From Planctomycetaceae bacterium (GTDB lineage Bacteria > Planctomycetota > Planctomycetia > Pirellulales > Thermoguttaceae): 63,260 nucleotides of DNA. The notes below the pieces were generated by a model that saw nothing but the letters and a program-made list of their open reading frames with translations, did no database searches and was not told the origin of the DNA. The stretch covers positions 1-63,260 of the forward strand of contig JAJFVC010000095.1 in assembly GCA_021372005.1 (NCBI GenBank), given 5' to 3'. The stretch's first letter is position 1. Every line of letters begins with the position of its first letter. Below are positions 53,414 to 61,787 of this stretch, piece after piece. A program made the translations under genes and the position numbers.

Positions 53414-54214
53414 ATGATGAACCCCATGCGGATCCTTTTGACCAACGACGACGGAATTTACGCACCGGGATTGGCCGCCCTCGAACGCGAGTTGCATGCG
53501 TTGGGCGACGTGGTTGTCGTCGCGCCGGCCACCGAACAGAGCGGCGTGGCCCACTCGATCACCTACTTGACCCCGCTAAACGTCAAAGAGATTTTTCGCG
53601 GCGGCGAGGACGGCGACCGGCGATGGGGATGGGCCGTGACCGGCAGCCCGGCCGATTGCGTCAAAATCGGCATCCAGCAATTCTGCCCCGGCGAACCCGA
53701 CCTGGTGGTCAGCGGCATCAACAACGGCCTGAACGCGGGCATCAACGTGTTGTACTCGGGCACGGTGGCCGCGGCCGTCGAGGGGGCGTTTTTCGGCGTG
53801 ACCAGTTTCGCCGTCTCGCTGGAGTTCGAGGAGCACGCCCAATTCGATCGCGCCGCCCGGTTGGCCCGACGAATCATCGAGCAGGTGTTGTCGCAAAAGG
53901 GGCCCGAGCCGCAACTCTACAATCTGAACATTCCGACCGCCGCGCTCGACGGGTCGCCGCAAGTGTGCGTCGCGCCGATGAACGTAACCCGCTATGACGA
54001 CAGCTACGAAAAACGCCGCGACCCCTGGGGCCGACCGTATTACTGGCTCAAAGGCGGACCGCCCGCCCCGGCCGCCGACCATCCGACCGATCTGTCGGCG
54101 TTGGCCGGCGGACAGGTCAGCTTGACCCCTCTGGATTACAATCTGACGCGGCAGGCCGTGCTGGCCGACATGCAGCGATGGCGTTTTTTTGAGCCGGATG
54201 CGTCAAACCCATAA
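53414..54214 (+). CDS. surE: 5'/3'-nucleotidase SurE
   Basis: 266 residues. RILLTNDDGIYAPGL carries the metal-binding Asp pair, ATEQSGVAHSIT and SGINNGLNAGINVLYSGTVAAA follow. It dephosphorylates nucleotides and was named for stationary survival. Start at 53414 or the next ATG 53417; GGGGG lies 5-8 nt before. ATG 53426 (MRILLTNDDG) would be the usual start in relatives. Next gene 12 bp after. Confidence 0.94.
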   Translation: MMNPMRILLTNDDGIYAPGLAALERELHALGDVVVVAPATEQSGVAHSITYLTPLNVKEIFRGGEDGDRRWGWAVTGSPADCVKIGIQQFCPGEPDLVVSGINNGLNAGINVLYSGTVAAAVEGAFFGVTSFAVSLEFEEHAQFDRAARLARRIIEQVLSQKGPEPQLYNLNIPTAALDGSPQVCVAPMNVTRYDDSYEKRRDPWGRPYYWLKGGPPAPAADHPTDLSALAGGQVSLTPLDYNLTRQAVLADMQRWRFFEPDASNP

Positions 54215-54226
54215 CTGGAGGACGTG

Positions 54227-54766
54227 ATGAACAAGCATCAAAACCTCGCGGCGACCGGTTGCGTGCTGTGTCTGTTGAGCTTGGCGACCTGGCTCGGCTG
54301 CGGACCGGGCGACTCTTCCACGTCCAAGCCCGCGGCGACGACCGACTCCGAATCGGCGTCGCCCGCTCCGAAGACCCCGCCTCCGCCTCCTCCACCGCCG
54401 CCTTCCGAGGCCTCCAAGGAAACACCAAAGGATGCGTCCCAAGAGACGCCCGCCAAAACCTCGACGAAGGCCGCCGTGGGCGTCGGCGCGAAGGGGCGCT
54501 ACGACACCAGCGGGCCGGCTTCGGTCATCACGGTGCCGGTCGCTTCGTTGTTTTCGACCAAAGAACGGTTGGCCTTTGAGATCCAGATTCCGCAAGCAAT
54601 GAACTTGTTCAAGGCCAGCGAGGGTCGCGCGCCGAAGTCGCACGAAGAATTTATGGAGCGGATCATCAAGGAACAGCGGATCCAATTGCCTGAATTGCCC
54701 GAAGGCGAGCGCTACCGCTACGATCCGAAGTCCGAACAGTTGATGGTCGACCGGCCGGCGCCGTGA
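54227..54766 (+). CDS. Lipoprotein with polyproline and Ser/Thr-rich spacer
   Basis: 179 residues. Lipobox in LATWLGCGP, then an Ala/Ser/Pro linker with nine prolines in a row, and a C-terminal domain (95-179: GKGRYDTSGPAS, FEIQIPQAMNLFKASEGRAPKSHEEFMERII) that looks like the small soluble part of pseudopilin-like planctomycete proteins. Start ATG at 54227 after GGAGG. Twelve bp after surE, so likely the same transcript. Function unknown. Confidence 0.7.
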   Translation: MNKHQNLAATGCVLCLLSLATWLGCGPGDSSTSKPAATTDSESASPAPKTPPPPPPPPPSEASKETPKDASQETPAKTSTKAAVGVGAKGRYDTSGPASVITVPVASLFSTKERLAFEIQIPQAMNLFKASEGRAPKSHEEFMERIIKEQRIQLPELPEGERYRYDPKSEQLMVDRPAP

Positions 54767-54805
54767 GTCGCCGCCGCGATTCCCTCTTGCCATGGGAAGT
54801 CGAGC

Positions 54806-56431
54806 ATGAAACGGTTTCTGCAACATGCGGCGTGGACGTGGCTCGTCCTGTTATCGATCGTGGGCGCAAGCCGCGGCGATCCGCCGACCGCCGAACACGA
54901 CGCCGCGCAGCCCGCCAAACCGTTTACCGTGGTGACCGTCTCCCCACGGACCACGCACCTCACCGAGCCGTTGCGTCCGGACGGCTACCCCGACTACGTG
55001 GCGGCGCTCGACCAGCGTTTGGGGCGAGGCGTCACGCCGGACCAAAACGCGGTCGTGTTGCTTTGTCGGGCCATGGGACCGATCGTCAAGCCGGCGAGTC
55101 GCGTGGAGTATTTCCGCAAGCTCGGCATCGCAGCGCCGCCCGAAAAAGGCGACTATTTTGTCGACCTGTTTGAATTCGATCGGAAGCGAAGCGGCGAGTC
55201 GGCGTCGCAAAAAGATCAATTTCAACAGTTCGAGCGCTACGAACAACTCCGGGCGGAACTCGGCACAGCGATGACGCGGCCTTGGTCGCCGAGCGAGCAT
55301 CCGCAAATCGCCGAGTGGTTGGCCGCCAACGAAAAGCCGTTGGCCCTGCTGGTCGAAGCGTCGAAACGCCCTAAGTCTTACATCCCCGCGATCGGCGACT
55401 CTTTGTTGGAGATATTGGACGGGCTGATGCCCATCGTTCAATCATCGCGAGCGGCGACGCGGGCCTTGACGGCTCGGGCCATGCTGCGGATCAACCAGCG
55501 GCAATGGACCGCGGCCCAAGAGGATTTGCTGGCCTGTCACCGACTGGCGCGACTCGTCGGCCGCGGATCCACCTTGCTGGAAATGCTCTTCGCCATTGCG
55601 ATCGACAACGCCGCCTGCGATGGCGACCGTTGGTTGATCGAGCAGGGCGACTTGTCCGCCCAACAGGCGAGGGATCTGCGCGATCAAATCGTCCACTTGC
55701 CAACCATCCCGTCGCTGCCGGACCGGCTGGCCGAGTCCGAACGCTATTTCGTGCTCGATGGCATTATCACCAACATACGCCGCGGCTACGATCCGGCGGC
55801 GACCTCGTTCGGCATGCGAAAGCCGACCGGCCTGTTGCGATACTTGGACGCCGCCTACGTCGTCATGGTCAACTGGGACGACGTCCTGGTGCAAATGAAC
55901 GAGTGGGTCGACCGCTATGTGGACGCGCTGCGACGCCCGACGCGCCGCGAACGCACCAAAGCTTTGATCCGCTTGCAGCGCGAAAGAAACCAGTTGGCCA
56001 AAAAATCCCGCGACTCGACGCAAGTGTCTTCGCTGCTGTGGAACGGGCCGAGAAAAGCGGCCACCGAACAGTGCGTCGTAGATCTCCTCCGCGTGGCCGT
56101 CCCGGGACTGTTGTCGGCGGAAAACGCCGAAGACCGTTGGACCGTACAACGAGAACTGACTCAACTGTCGCTCGCGCTGGCGGCCTATCGCGCCGACCGC
56201 GGGACGTTTCCCCAAAAGCTCGCGGAGCTTGCGCCAAAATACGTTTCGTTCGTGCCGCAAGATCTTTTCAGCGAGAACGACGCCCCGTTGCACTATCAAC
56301 GGCGCGACCGCGGATTTCTGCTCTACAGCGTCGGCCTCAACGGCAGAGATGACGGCGGAAAAACCATCTTGGACGCCGAGAAGGGCGAAGACTACGACGA
56401 CCTGGCCGCTCGAATCTCCACGGCGCGGTGA
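54806..56431 (+). CDS. Exported hypothetical protein
   Basis: 541 residues. Signal peptide 1-24 (ends ASRG). The middle is helical. The end, LSLALAAYRADRGTFPQKLAELAPKYV and a following QRRDRGFLLYSVGLNGRDDGG, has the pattern of the soluble end of type II pseudopilins and of many planctomycete 'DUF1559-like' proteins, but the methylation-type N-helix is missing. 39 bp after the lipoprotein, same strand. The role is unknown. Confidence 0.7.
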   Translation: MKRFLQHAAWTWLVLLSIVGASRGDPPTAEHDAAQPAKPFTVVTVSPRTTHLTEPLRPDGYPDYVAALDQRLGRGVTPDQNAVVLLCRAMGPIVKPASRVEYFRKLGIAAPPEKGDYFVDLFEFDRKRSGESASQKDQFQQFERYEQLRAELGTAMTRPWSPSEHPQIAEWLAANEKPLALLVEASKRPKSYIPAIGDSLLEILDGLMPIVQSSRAATRALTARAMLRINQRQWTAAQEDLLACHRLARLVGRGSTLLEMLFAIAIDNAACDGDRWLIEQGDLSAQQARDLRDQIVHLPTIPSLPDRLAESERYFVLDGIITNIRRGYDPAATSFGMRKPTGLLRYLDAAYVVMVNWDDVLVQMNEWVDRYVDALRRPTRRERTKALIRLQRERNQLAKKSRDSTQVSSLLWNGPRKAATEQCVVDLLRVAVPGLLSAENAEDRWTVQRELTQLSLALAAYRADRGTFPQKLAELAPKYVSFVPQDLFSENDAPLHYQRRDRGFLLYSVGLNGRDDGGKTILDAEKGEDYDDLAARISTAR

Positions 56432-56577
56432 CGGTTTTGTCGACCATCAACCGTACCCTCCTTTTCCGTTGGTGTTGAACAGAATATTCCATTCGCTGAT
56501 GAAATGACTGAACTTCTCGTCGACAGCGCGCAACCTATGTATATGGGCGATGCCGAATCCCATGTTTGGGTCGCTTG

Positions 56578-57126
56578 ATGAACGATGAAGCCCAACGACT
56601 ACGCGAGCAGCTCTTGGTCCTACGCTGTCAGGCCGGCGATGAAGGTGCGTTTGAAGAACTGGTTGTTCACTACCATCCACGGTTGCGATACTATCTTCGC
56701 CGCATTCTGCCACGTCCGGACCACGCGGACGACGTGCTCCAAGAGGTGTGGCTAGCCGTGTTCCAATCGCTGCCGCGACTGGCCGATCCGACCGCATTGG
56801 CGGCGTGGCTCTACCGCATCGCCAGAAACAAGGCGTCAGTCCAGTGGCGTGTGCGACCGCCGGAGCGTTTACTGGATGTTTCGGACCTCGTCGAGGAGCC
56901 GTCGGAAGACAACGAGTTCCGCCAGGAAGATGCCCAGGAAATTCACGCGAGCCTCGACCAACTCAGCCCGGAGCAGCGAGAAATCCTGGTGCTGCGGTTT
57001 TTAGAAGACATGACCTACCAGCAGATCGCCAAGGTGACAGGCTGTCCGATCGGCACAGTCCGGTCGCGGCTGTACTACGCCAAGTCGGCCCTGCGTCAGG
57101 CGATCGAACACAGGAGATTGACATGA
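56578..57126 (+). CDS. ECF-like sigma factor
   Basis: 182 residues. Region 2 (FEELVVHYHPRLRYYLRRIL... DDVLQEVWLAVFQSL) and region 4 (LSPEQREILVLRFLEDMTYQQIAKVTGCPIGTVRSRLYYAK) are clear; regions 1 and 3 are missing, as in the ECF group. The start at 56578 is taken over a TTG at 56566; both lack a clear Shine-Dalgarno. Its stop overlaps the start of the next membrane gene (ATGA), the usual place for an anti-sigma partner. Confidence 0.9.
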   Translation: MNDEAQRLREQLLVLRCQAGDEGAFEELVVHYHPRLRYYLRRILPRPDHADDVLQEVWLAVFQSLPRLADPTALAAWLYRIARNKASVQWRVRPPERLLDVSDLVEEPSEDNEFRQEDAQEIHASLDQLSPEQREILVLRFLEDMTYQQIAKVTGCPIGTVRSRLYYAKSALRQAIEHRRLT

Positions 57127-57713
57127 ACGCTAAGCACGAACCATCGGCAGAGAAAAAGGCCCTTGTAGATACACTGCTGGCCATCGACAGCTCTGTGCCA
57201 ACTTCGTCAGCCGAGGGGCGGGAAGTTGCCAAGGAGGTTTTGCATCGCGATCGGCGACGTGTCCGTATCCTTACGTGGACGACGAGCGGATTGTTTCTGT
57301 TTACGGTCATCGGGCTCTGCCTATCTGCCTGCTGGTACTACCTAAAGGTCGTGCCCGAAATGAACGGGTTGCAGCGAGCAATCTCCGAGTTGGACCCACA
57401 AGTCTGCAAGCTGGAACCGCAACCCTCCAAGCCGGGCCCGCTGGCCTCGACCGCGGTGATGGCGGCATGGCAATGCCACATACTGTACAGGATCCTGCTT
57501 GCAACCGTTGGGGGAATCGTGGCGTTGCTCGCATTTATGCTGGCAGCCGCCATTTGCACGGTTTTGCTCATCAGGGCCACCCGCGGTGCTACGTTGCGTC
57601 AGATCCAGGCGAGCCTGTTGGCTCTTTCGGAACAGTTCGACTCGCTGCAACAGTCGCTCCAGGGTGGCCACCACTCCGGCTGTGGTCAAGCAACTCAGAA
57701 CCCTAACACGTGA
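57123..57713 (+). CDS. Two-helix membrane protein coupled to the sigma factor
   Basis: 196 residues. A soluble N-terminus (1-48), helix one at about 49-72 (WTTSGLFLFTVIGLCLSACWYYL), a periplasmic loop rich in Pro, helix two at about 121-145 (ILLATVGGIVALLAFMLAAAI), and a C-terminal coil. No zinc-finger HxxxCxxC of classical anti-sigma factors is seen in the N-terminus. The 4-bp overlap with the sigma gene suggests a regulator of it, but the type is not one I recognise. Confidence 0.65.
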   Translation: MNAKHEPSAEKKALVDTLLAIDSSVPTSSAEGREVAKEVLHRDRRRVRILTWTTSGLFLFTVIGLCLSACWYYLKVVPEMNGLQRAISELDPQVCKLEPQPSKPGPLASTAVMAAWQCHILYRILLATVGGIVALLAFMLAAAICTVLLIRATRGATLRQIQASLLALSEQFDSLQQSLQGGHHSGCGQATQNPNT

Positions 57714-57743
57714 CCTTTCGGCAGTCGCCGCTCGGCGTGATCG

Positions 57744-58292
57744 CTAACGTCCGCCGCGCAGTTCTTTTTGCAGATCGAGGTCTTCCAGCTCATAGCCGAC
57801 GGCCAGCCAACGATCGCCTTCCTTTCGGAAATCGACCTTTGCTTTGCAGATCATTGCCCGATACGGCATCTCGCCGCGGCGGTCGTTGCCTTGGCCGACG
57901 ACCGTGAACAGGGCCGTGGCCTTGCGAGGGCTGGCGTCTCGCTGGACGCGGACTCGCAGGTCTTTGATGCGGACCATGGTGATTTCGGCCCGCTCCATCA
58001 CCCGTCGGGCATCGTCGCGGACCGATCGGGCGGAAGGAGCGATATGTTCGAGCAGGCGATTCAAGTCATTCCGCTCGGCTGCCGCCGCGCCATCATTCAC
58101 CGCGTTGCAGACCGCCTCGCGATCGGTCACGACCAGCCATTCGACCAACAGGCCCGCGCCGACGACGCACGCCGCGCCGAACATCCACACAAGTAACACG
58201 CCGCGGCGCGTCCACAACAGCACGATCAGCAAAAGTACCTCGACGCTGACGCCCAACGAGAGGATCGGCCAGGGACTTTCGAGAAAAGCCAT
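57744..58292 (-). CDS. Membrane protein with NTF2-like soluble part
   Basis: 182 residues. Two N-terminal helices (about 5-27 and 31-52), then a soluble part with NAVNDGAAAAERNDLNRLLEHIA and a beta-rich end (RKEGDRWLAVGYEL). The cone-like alpha-beta layout fits the NTF2/SnoaL-type fold by pattern only. It lies 72 bp after the cyclase-like gene in the same direction and may share its transcript. Function unknown. Confidence 0.6.
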   Translation of the reverse strand: MAFLESPWPILSLGVSVEVLLLIVLLWTRRGVLLVWMFGAACVVGAGLLVEWLVVTDREAVCNAVNDGAAAAERNDLNRLLEHIAPSARSVRDDARRVMERAEITMVRIKDLRVRVQRDASPRKATALFTVVGQGNDRRGEMPYRAMICKAKVDFRKEGDRWLAVGYELEDLDLQKELRGGR

Positions 58293-58364
58293 CGCGGATG
58301 CCCCGAAAAGGACCACAAAAACACGGTCAACCGAAAGATTCCGCCGCCCGCAAGCGAGTTTCCG

Positions 58365-59330
58365 TCAGGCCGCTCCATCGGCTTTGGACTTCGGCTTGGC
58401 CTCGGCCGCCGGCGGCTCGTACTCGAACTCGCGCCACACCATCGGACGGCGCAAATACGGTTCGATCCGCAACACGACCTCGCCGTTTTGGAAGATGCGG
58501 ACGGTGCCGTTGCTTTGGCTGACGGTGACGGCCACGGCGTTCGTGGCGCGACTGATCGCCGCCGCGGCCCAGTGACGCGCGCCGAGCCCCTTCGACAACG
58601 TCACGTCGGCCGCCGAGCAGTCGAGATACCGGCAAGCCGCCTCGACGACGCCGTCGGGCGAGACGATGATCGCCCCGTCCATCTGCGCGATTTCCTTGAT
58701 GCCCTCTCGGACGCGTGGATCGTCCAGATTGCGTTCCTTGCGACTGTAGCCGCGCACTGGATCGAACCCGGCCGGGCGACTGCTGCCGAGCACTTTGCGC
58801 GAATCGCCGACGACGAACAACGTGCCGACCGGCTTGCCCTCGCGTCCGTCGCGGCCGATCTCGACGGCTAGGTCGACGACGATCTTCAACGTGTCCAGCG
58901 GCACGCGGGTCTCCAGTTGCCGCAGATCGCGGCCGGTGAGCCGATTCAAATGCTCGTCCAAATTGATCACACTCAGCGAATCGACCGAATCGGCGTCGAA
59001 CCCGCTGTAAAGGGCCACCACGGTCGAGCCGGGCGTCAGCAAGTCGTCGGCCAGCGATTCGAGGACCGCCTGGGTGAGCCGCTCGTAGATCGGGGTGTCG
59101 GACATATCCAATTGGACGGTCGTCAGGCCGGCTTCTTTAGCCCCGGCCAGCTCTTCCGACGTGTTGGCGGCAACGACCATCTTGCACTTGTCGGCCAGGC
59201 CCTTCAGACGGCCCCAATCGGTCGGGCCCTCCAAAAGCACTAAAATGGCCTCGGCGCCGGCCGAACCGGTGATCTGCCGGGCGACCGCCATCAGGTTTTT
59301 GAATTGATCGTTGACGCGAATCGGCTGCAT
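58365..59330 (-). CDS. DisA_N-type diadenylate cyclase-like protein
   Basis: 321 residues. The C-terminal half holds the DAC (DisA_N) fold: MDGAIIVSPDGVVEAACRYL with the DGA motif at 218-220, and GARHWAAAAISRATNAVAVTVSQSNG with RHW at 252-254, where bacterial DisA/CdaA have RHR. The N-terminal part (about 25-140) looks like the pyruvate-kinase-C-like domain of archaeal DacZ. It would make c-di-AMP from two ATP. There is no membrane helix or helix-hairpin-helix part. ATG 59330 is chosen over 59480 since it fits the domain. Altered third motif residue leaves activity open. Confidence 0.82.
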   Translation of the reverse strand: MQPIRVNDQFKNLMAVARQITGSAGAEAILVLLEGPTDWGRLKGLADKCKMVVAANTSEELAGAKEAGLTTVQLDMSDTPIYERLTQAVLESLADDLLTPGSTVVALYSGFDADSVDSLSVINLDEHLNRLTGRDLRQLETRVPLDTLKIVVDLAVEIGRDGREGKPVGTLFVVGDSRKVLGSSRPAGFDPVRGYSRKERNLDDPRVREGIKEIAQMDGAIIVSPDGVVEAACRYLDCSAADVTLSKGLGARHWAAAAISRATNAVAVTVSQSNGTVRIFQNGEVVLRIEPYLRRPMVWREFEYEPPAAEAKPKSKADGAA

Positions 59331-59513
59331 GGCACGGTTGCCTCCGTGTTGGCCCGGCCACCGCCACGGCGTCCGAACCTGCCCAGGCTCGCAGATGCGC
59401 AACGGGCACGTCGCAACCTGAACAACTGTGGCCATATTAAGGCTTTTTTCGCTCGAAAGCAACGGCAACGCGTTCATCATGCCATCTTTTCGGTTTCCAA
59501 CGGTCGACGAAGT

Positions 59514-60212
59514 TCAAAAGAAAAGATGCCGCCACTGTTCCGCCATCGACGGAGGCGGATCGATCGGCTCTCCTTTGACGTATTGCTGCCAACGCCGCAC
59601 GTCGTTGCCCAAATCCTTACCCGTGACCTGCTTCAACGCCAAAACCGCCCGATATTGCATCGCCGGATCGGCATCGTTCAACGCGTCGCCCAACGCCGGC
59701 ACGGCCGCCGGATTCTTGGTTTCGCCCAGGGCCAACGCCGCCGTCAGACGCACGTCGGCGTCCACGTCGCTCCGCAAGGTCTCGCTGAGCAACTTGACCG
59801 ATTCGGCGTCGTGCCGCTTGCCAAACGCGTCGCACGCCGCCATGCGGACCTGACCGTCCGGGTCGGCAATGGCCGCCTTCAACACCGCGTCGGACTCGGG
59901 ACCGGGATAATGTCCCAACGCCCGAAGAATCTCCATCCGAATCAACGGATCCTTCTCGTCGCGAATCGACTGGGCCAACTGCTGCGACACTTGGCGTTTC
60001 TGCTCGGGGCTGGCCGACCCGGCCTCCGCCGACAACTTCTGAATTTTGACGATCCGCTCGCCGGGCGGCACCACGCCGGGCATCGTATCGGAAACCGGCC
60101 CCTGAAACGGCATCCAGGCGGGGAAAATGTCCAAATCGGCGCAGCCCGCCGTCAGAAGGACCATTCCGCCCAAAAACCACCCGATGATGCTGCGGCCGTC
60201 AACAATGATCAT
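59514..60212 (-). CDS. HEAT-repeat lipoprotein
   Basis: 232 residues. A lipobox, MVLLTAGCADLD, follows an N-terminal helix; the mature part has about four HEAT units (DPLIRMEILRALGHYPG, DPDGQVRMAACDAFGKR, DADVRLTAALALGETK, DPAMQYRAVLALKQVTG). HEAT arrays bind proteins. ATG at 60212 is taken. No partner can be named. It lies upstream of the cyclase-like gene, on the same strand. Confidence 0.8.
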   Translation of the reverse strand: MIIVDGRSIIGWFLGGMVLLTAGCADLDIFPAWMPFQGPVSDTMPGVVPPGERIVKIQKLSAEAGSASPEQKRQVSQQLAQSIRDEKDPLIRMEILRALGHYPGPESDAVLKAAIADPDGQVRMAACDAFGKRHDAESVKLLSETLRSDVDADVRLTAALALGETKNPAAVPALGDALNDADPAMQYRAVLALKQVTGKDLGNDVRRWQQYVKGEPIDPPPSMAEQWRHLFF

Positions 60213-60472
60213 TTGCGACACTCGGGGACCGACCCTGTTTTCTCCATCCACGTCCGCACCAAGAGAAGCGGGCGGGACTATACCAATCGGGCCACGTCAC
60301 GCCAAGACGAAATTTTGGATATTTTTGGCAAAACGGGGCGTTTAGTGACTTCAGGAAAAAGCCATCACTGTCCCGCAGCCGATATCTCGTGTCTCCATGC
60401 CCTAATGACTACTACGCTTTTCGAGATGCGTTTCGTTCGAGCGCATAGTAAAATAAAGGAAAGCGTTCACAC

Positions 60473-61651
60473 ATGGTTCTGCAAAACACCCCCTCTGCCA
60501 TGCTATCCAGACACCCTGCCACGCGACTCTGCGGCGTCCTGTTTTGTTCGCTGACGCTCGGACTGACGGCGTTGGGCATGGATCACGTGACGGTGCGTCG
60601 GCAGGGCAAAACGTCCGAGGCGGTCGGCCGGGTGTTGATCGAGGCCCAGGACGGCGGTCTAGCGCTGTTGGCCCGCGACGGCGTACTTTGGCTGATCCCG
60701 CCCGAGGAAAAGGTGACTCGAACCCGCGACGCCGCGGAGTTTTCGTCGTTGGGACGTGACGCGCTGGGACGCGGGTTGTTGGCCGAGCTTCCGCAAGGGT
60801 TTCAGATCTACTCGACCCCGCATTACTTGATCTGCTACGACACGTCGCGGGAATACGCCCAATGGTGCGGCACGTTGTTCGAGCAGTTGTATCGGGCGTT
60901 TCACAATTACTGGACCCGTCGAGGCGTCGAACTCAGCGAGCCGAAGTTCCCGCTGGTGGCGGTCGTTTTCGCCAACAAGGCCGCTTACTTGCGATTTTCG
61001 CAGTCGGAATTGGGCCAGGCCGGCGAGTCGATCAGCGGCTTTTACAGCCTGTTGACCAATCGGATGACGATGTACGACATCACCGGCGCGGACGGCCGAG
61101 GCGGCGGTCGCGGCGTGTCGGCCAAGATCAACCAGATTCTGTCGCAGCCGGGCGCGTCTCGAACCGTGGCGACCGTGGTCCACGAGGCCACGCATCAGAT
61201 CGCCTTCAACTGCGGCCTGCACCAGCGGCTGAGCGATTGTCCGCGATGGTTCAGCGAGGGCATCGCGATGTTTTTCGAGACGCCCGACCTGCGCGGCGGC
61301 GCGAAGCGCGGCTGGAGCGGCATCGGCACGGTCAACCCGTCGCGGCTCGAACGATTCCAGGAATTTTTGCAGTCGCGGCCCGCCAATTCGTTGGAAACGT
61401 TGCTCCGCGACGATCGCCGCTTCACGGACGCGAAACAAGCGGTCGACGCGTACGCCGAGGCCTGGGCGTTGACGTATTTTCTGTTGAAAAAACACGAAAA
61501 AGACTACGTCGCCTATCTCCGCACGCTGTCGGCCAAAAAAACGCTGATGCAAGACAAGCCCGAGCAGCGGATCGATGAGTTCCGCAAGGCGTTCGGCGAG
61601 TTGCCCAAAGTGGACGCCGAGTTTCAGCGATTTTTCGTGAAGGGGCGATAG
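60473..61651 (+). CDS. Exported HExxH protein (DUF1570-like, putative metalloprotease)
   Basis: 392 residues. Signal region 15-35. His237-Glu238 and His241 form HEATH, with WFSEG (259-263), whose Glu262 could be the third zinc ligand as in gluzincins. The preceding YSTPHYLICYDTSREYAQ and the C-terminal EAWALTYFLLKKHEKDYVAYL are the marks of the planctomycete DUF1570 family. Zinc-protease activity is likely but unproven. AAAGGA lies about 13 nt before the ATG. Another start at 60500 would also retain the signal peptide. Confidence 0.8.
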   Translation: MVLQNTPSAMLSRHPATRLCGVLFCSLTLGLTALGMDHVTVRRQGKTSEAVGRVLIEAQDGGLALLARDGVLWLIPPEEKVTRTRDAAEFSSLGRDALGRGLLAELPQGFQIYSTPHYLICYDTSREYAQWCGTLFEQLYRAFHNYWTRRGVELSEPKFPLVAVVFANKAAYLRFSQSELGQAGESISGFYSLLTNRMTMYDITGADGRGGGRGVSAKINQILSQPGASRTVATVVHEATHQIAFNCGLHQRLSDCPRWFSEGIAMFFETPDLRGGAKRGWSGIGTVNPSRLERFQEFLQSRPANSLETLLRDDRRFTDAKQAVDAYAEAWALTYFLLKKHEKDYVAYLRTLSAKKTLMQDKPEQRIDEFRKAFGELPKVDAEFQRFFVKGR

Positions 61652-61787
61652 CCTCGGAAACGGATTGATTGTTTCACGGCGGCGATTCTGTTAAGCTAAA
61701 TCTGTGGGTTCGGACGTTTGCGTCCGCGCGTCACGGCCCTGCCTCAAAAACGTCCCCTCCCCTCCGTCATTCTGAAGGACCTCGCTA

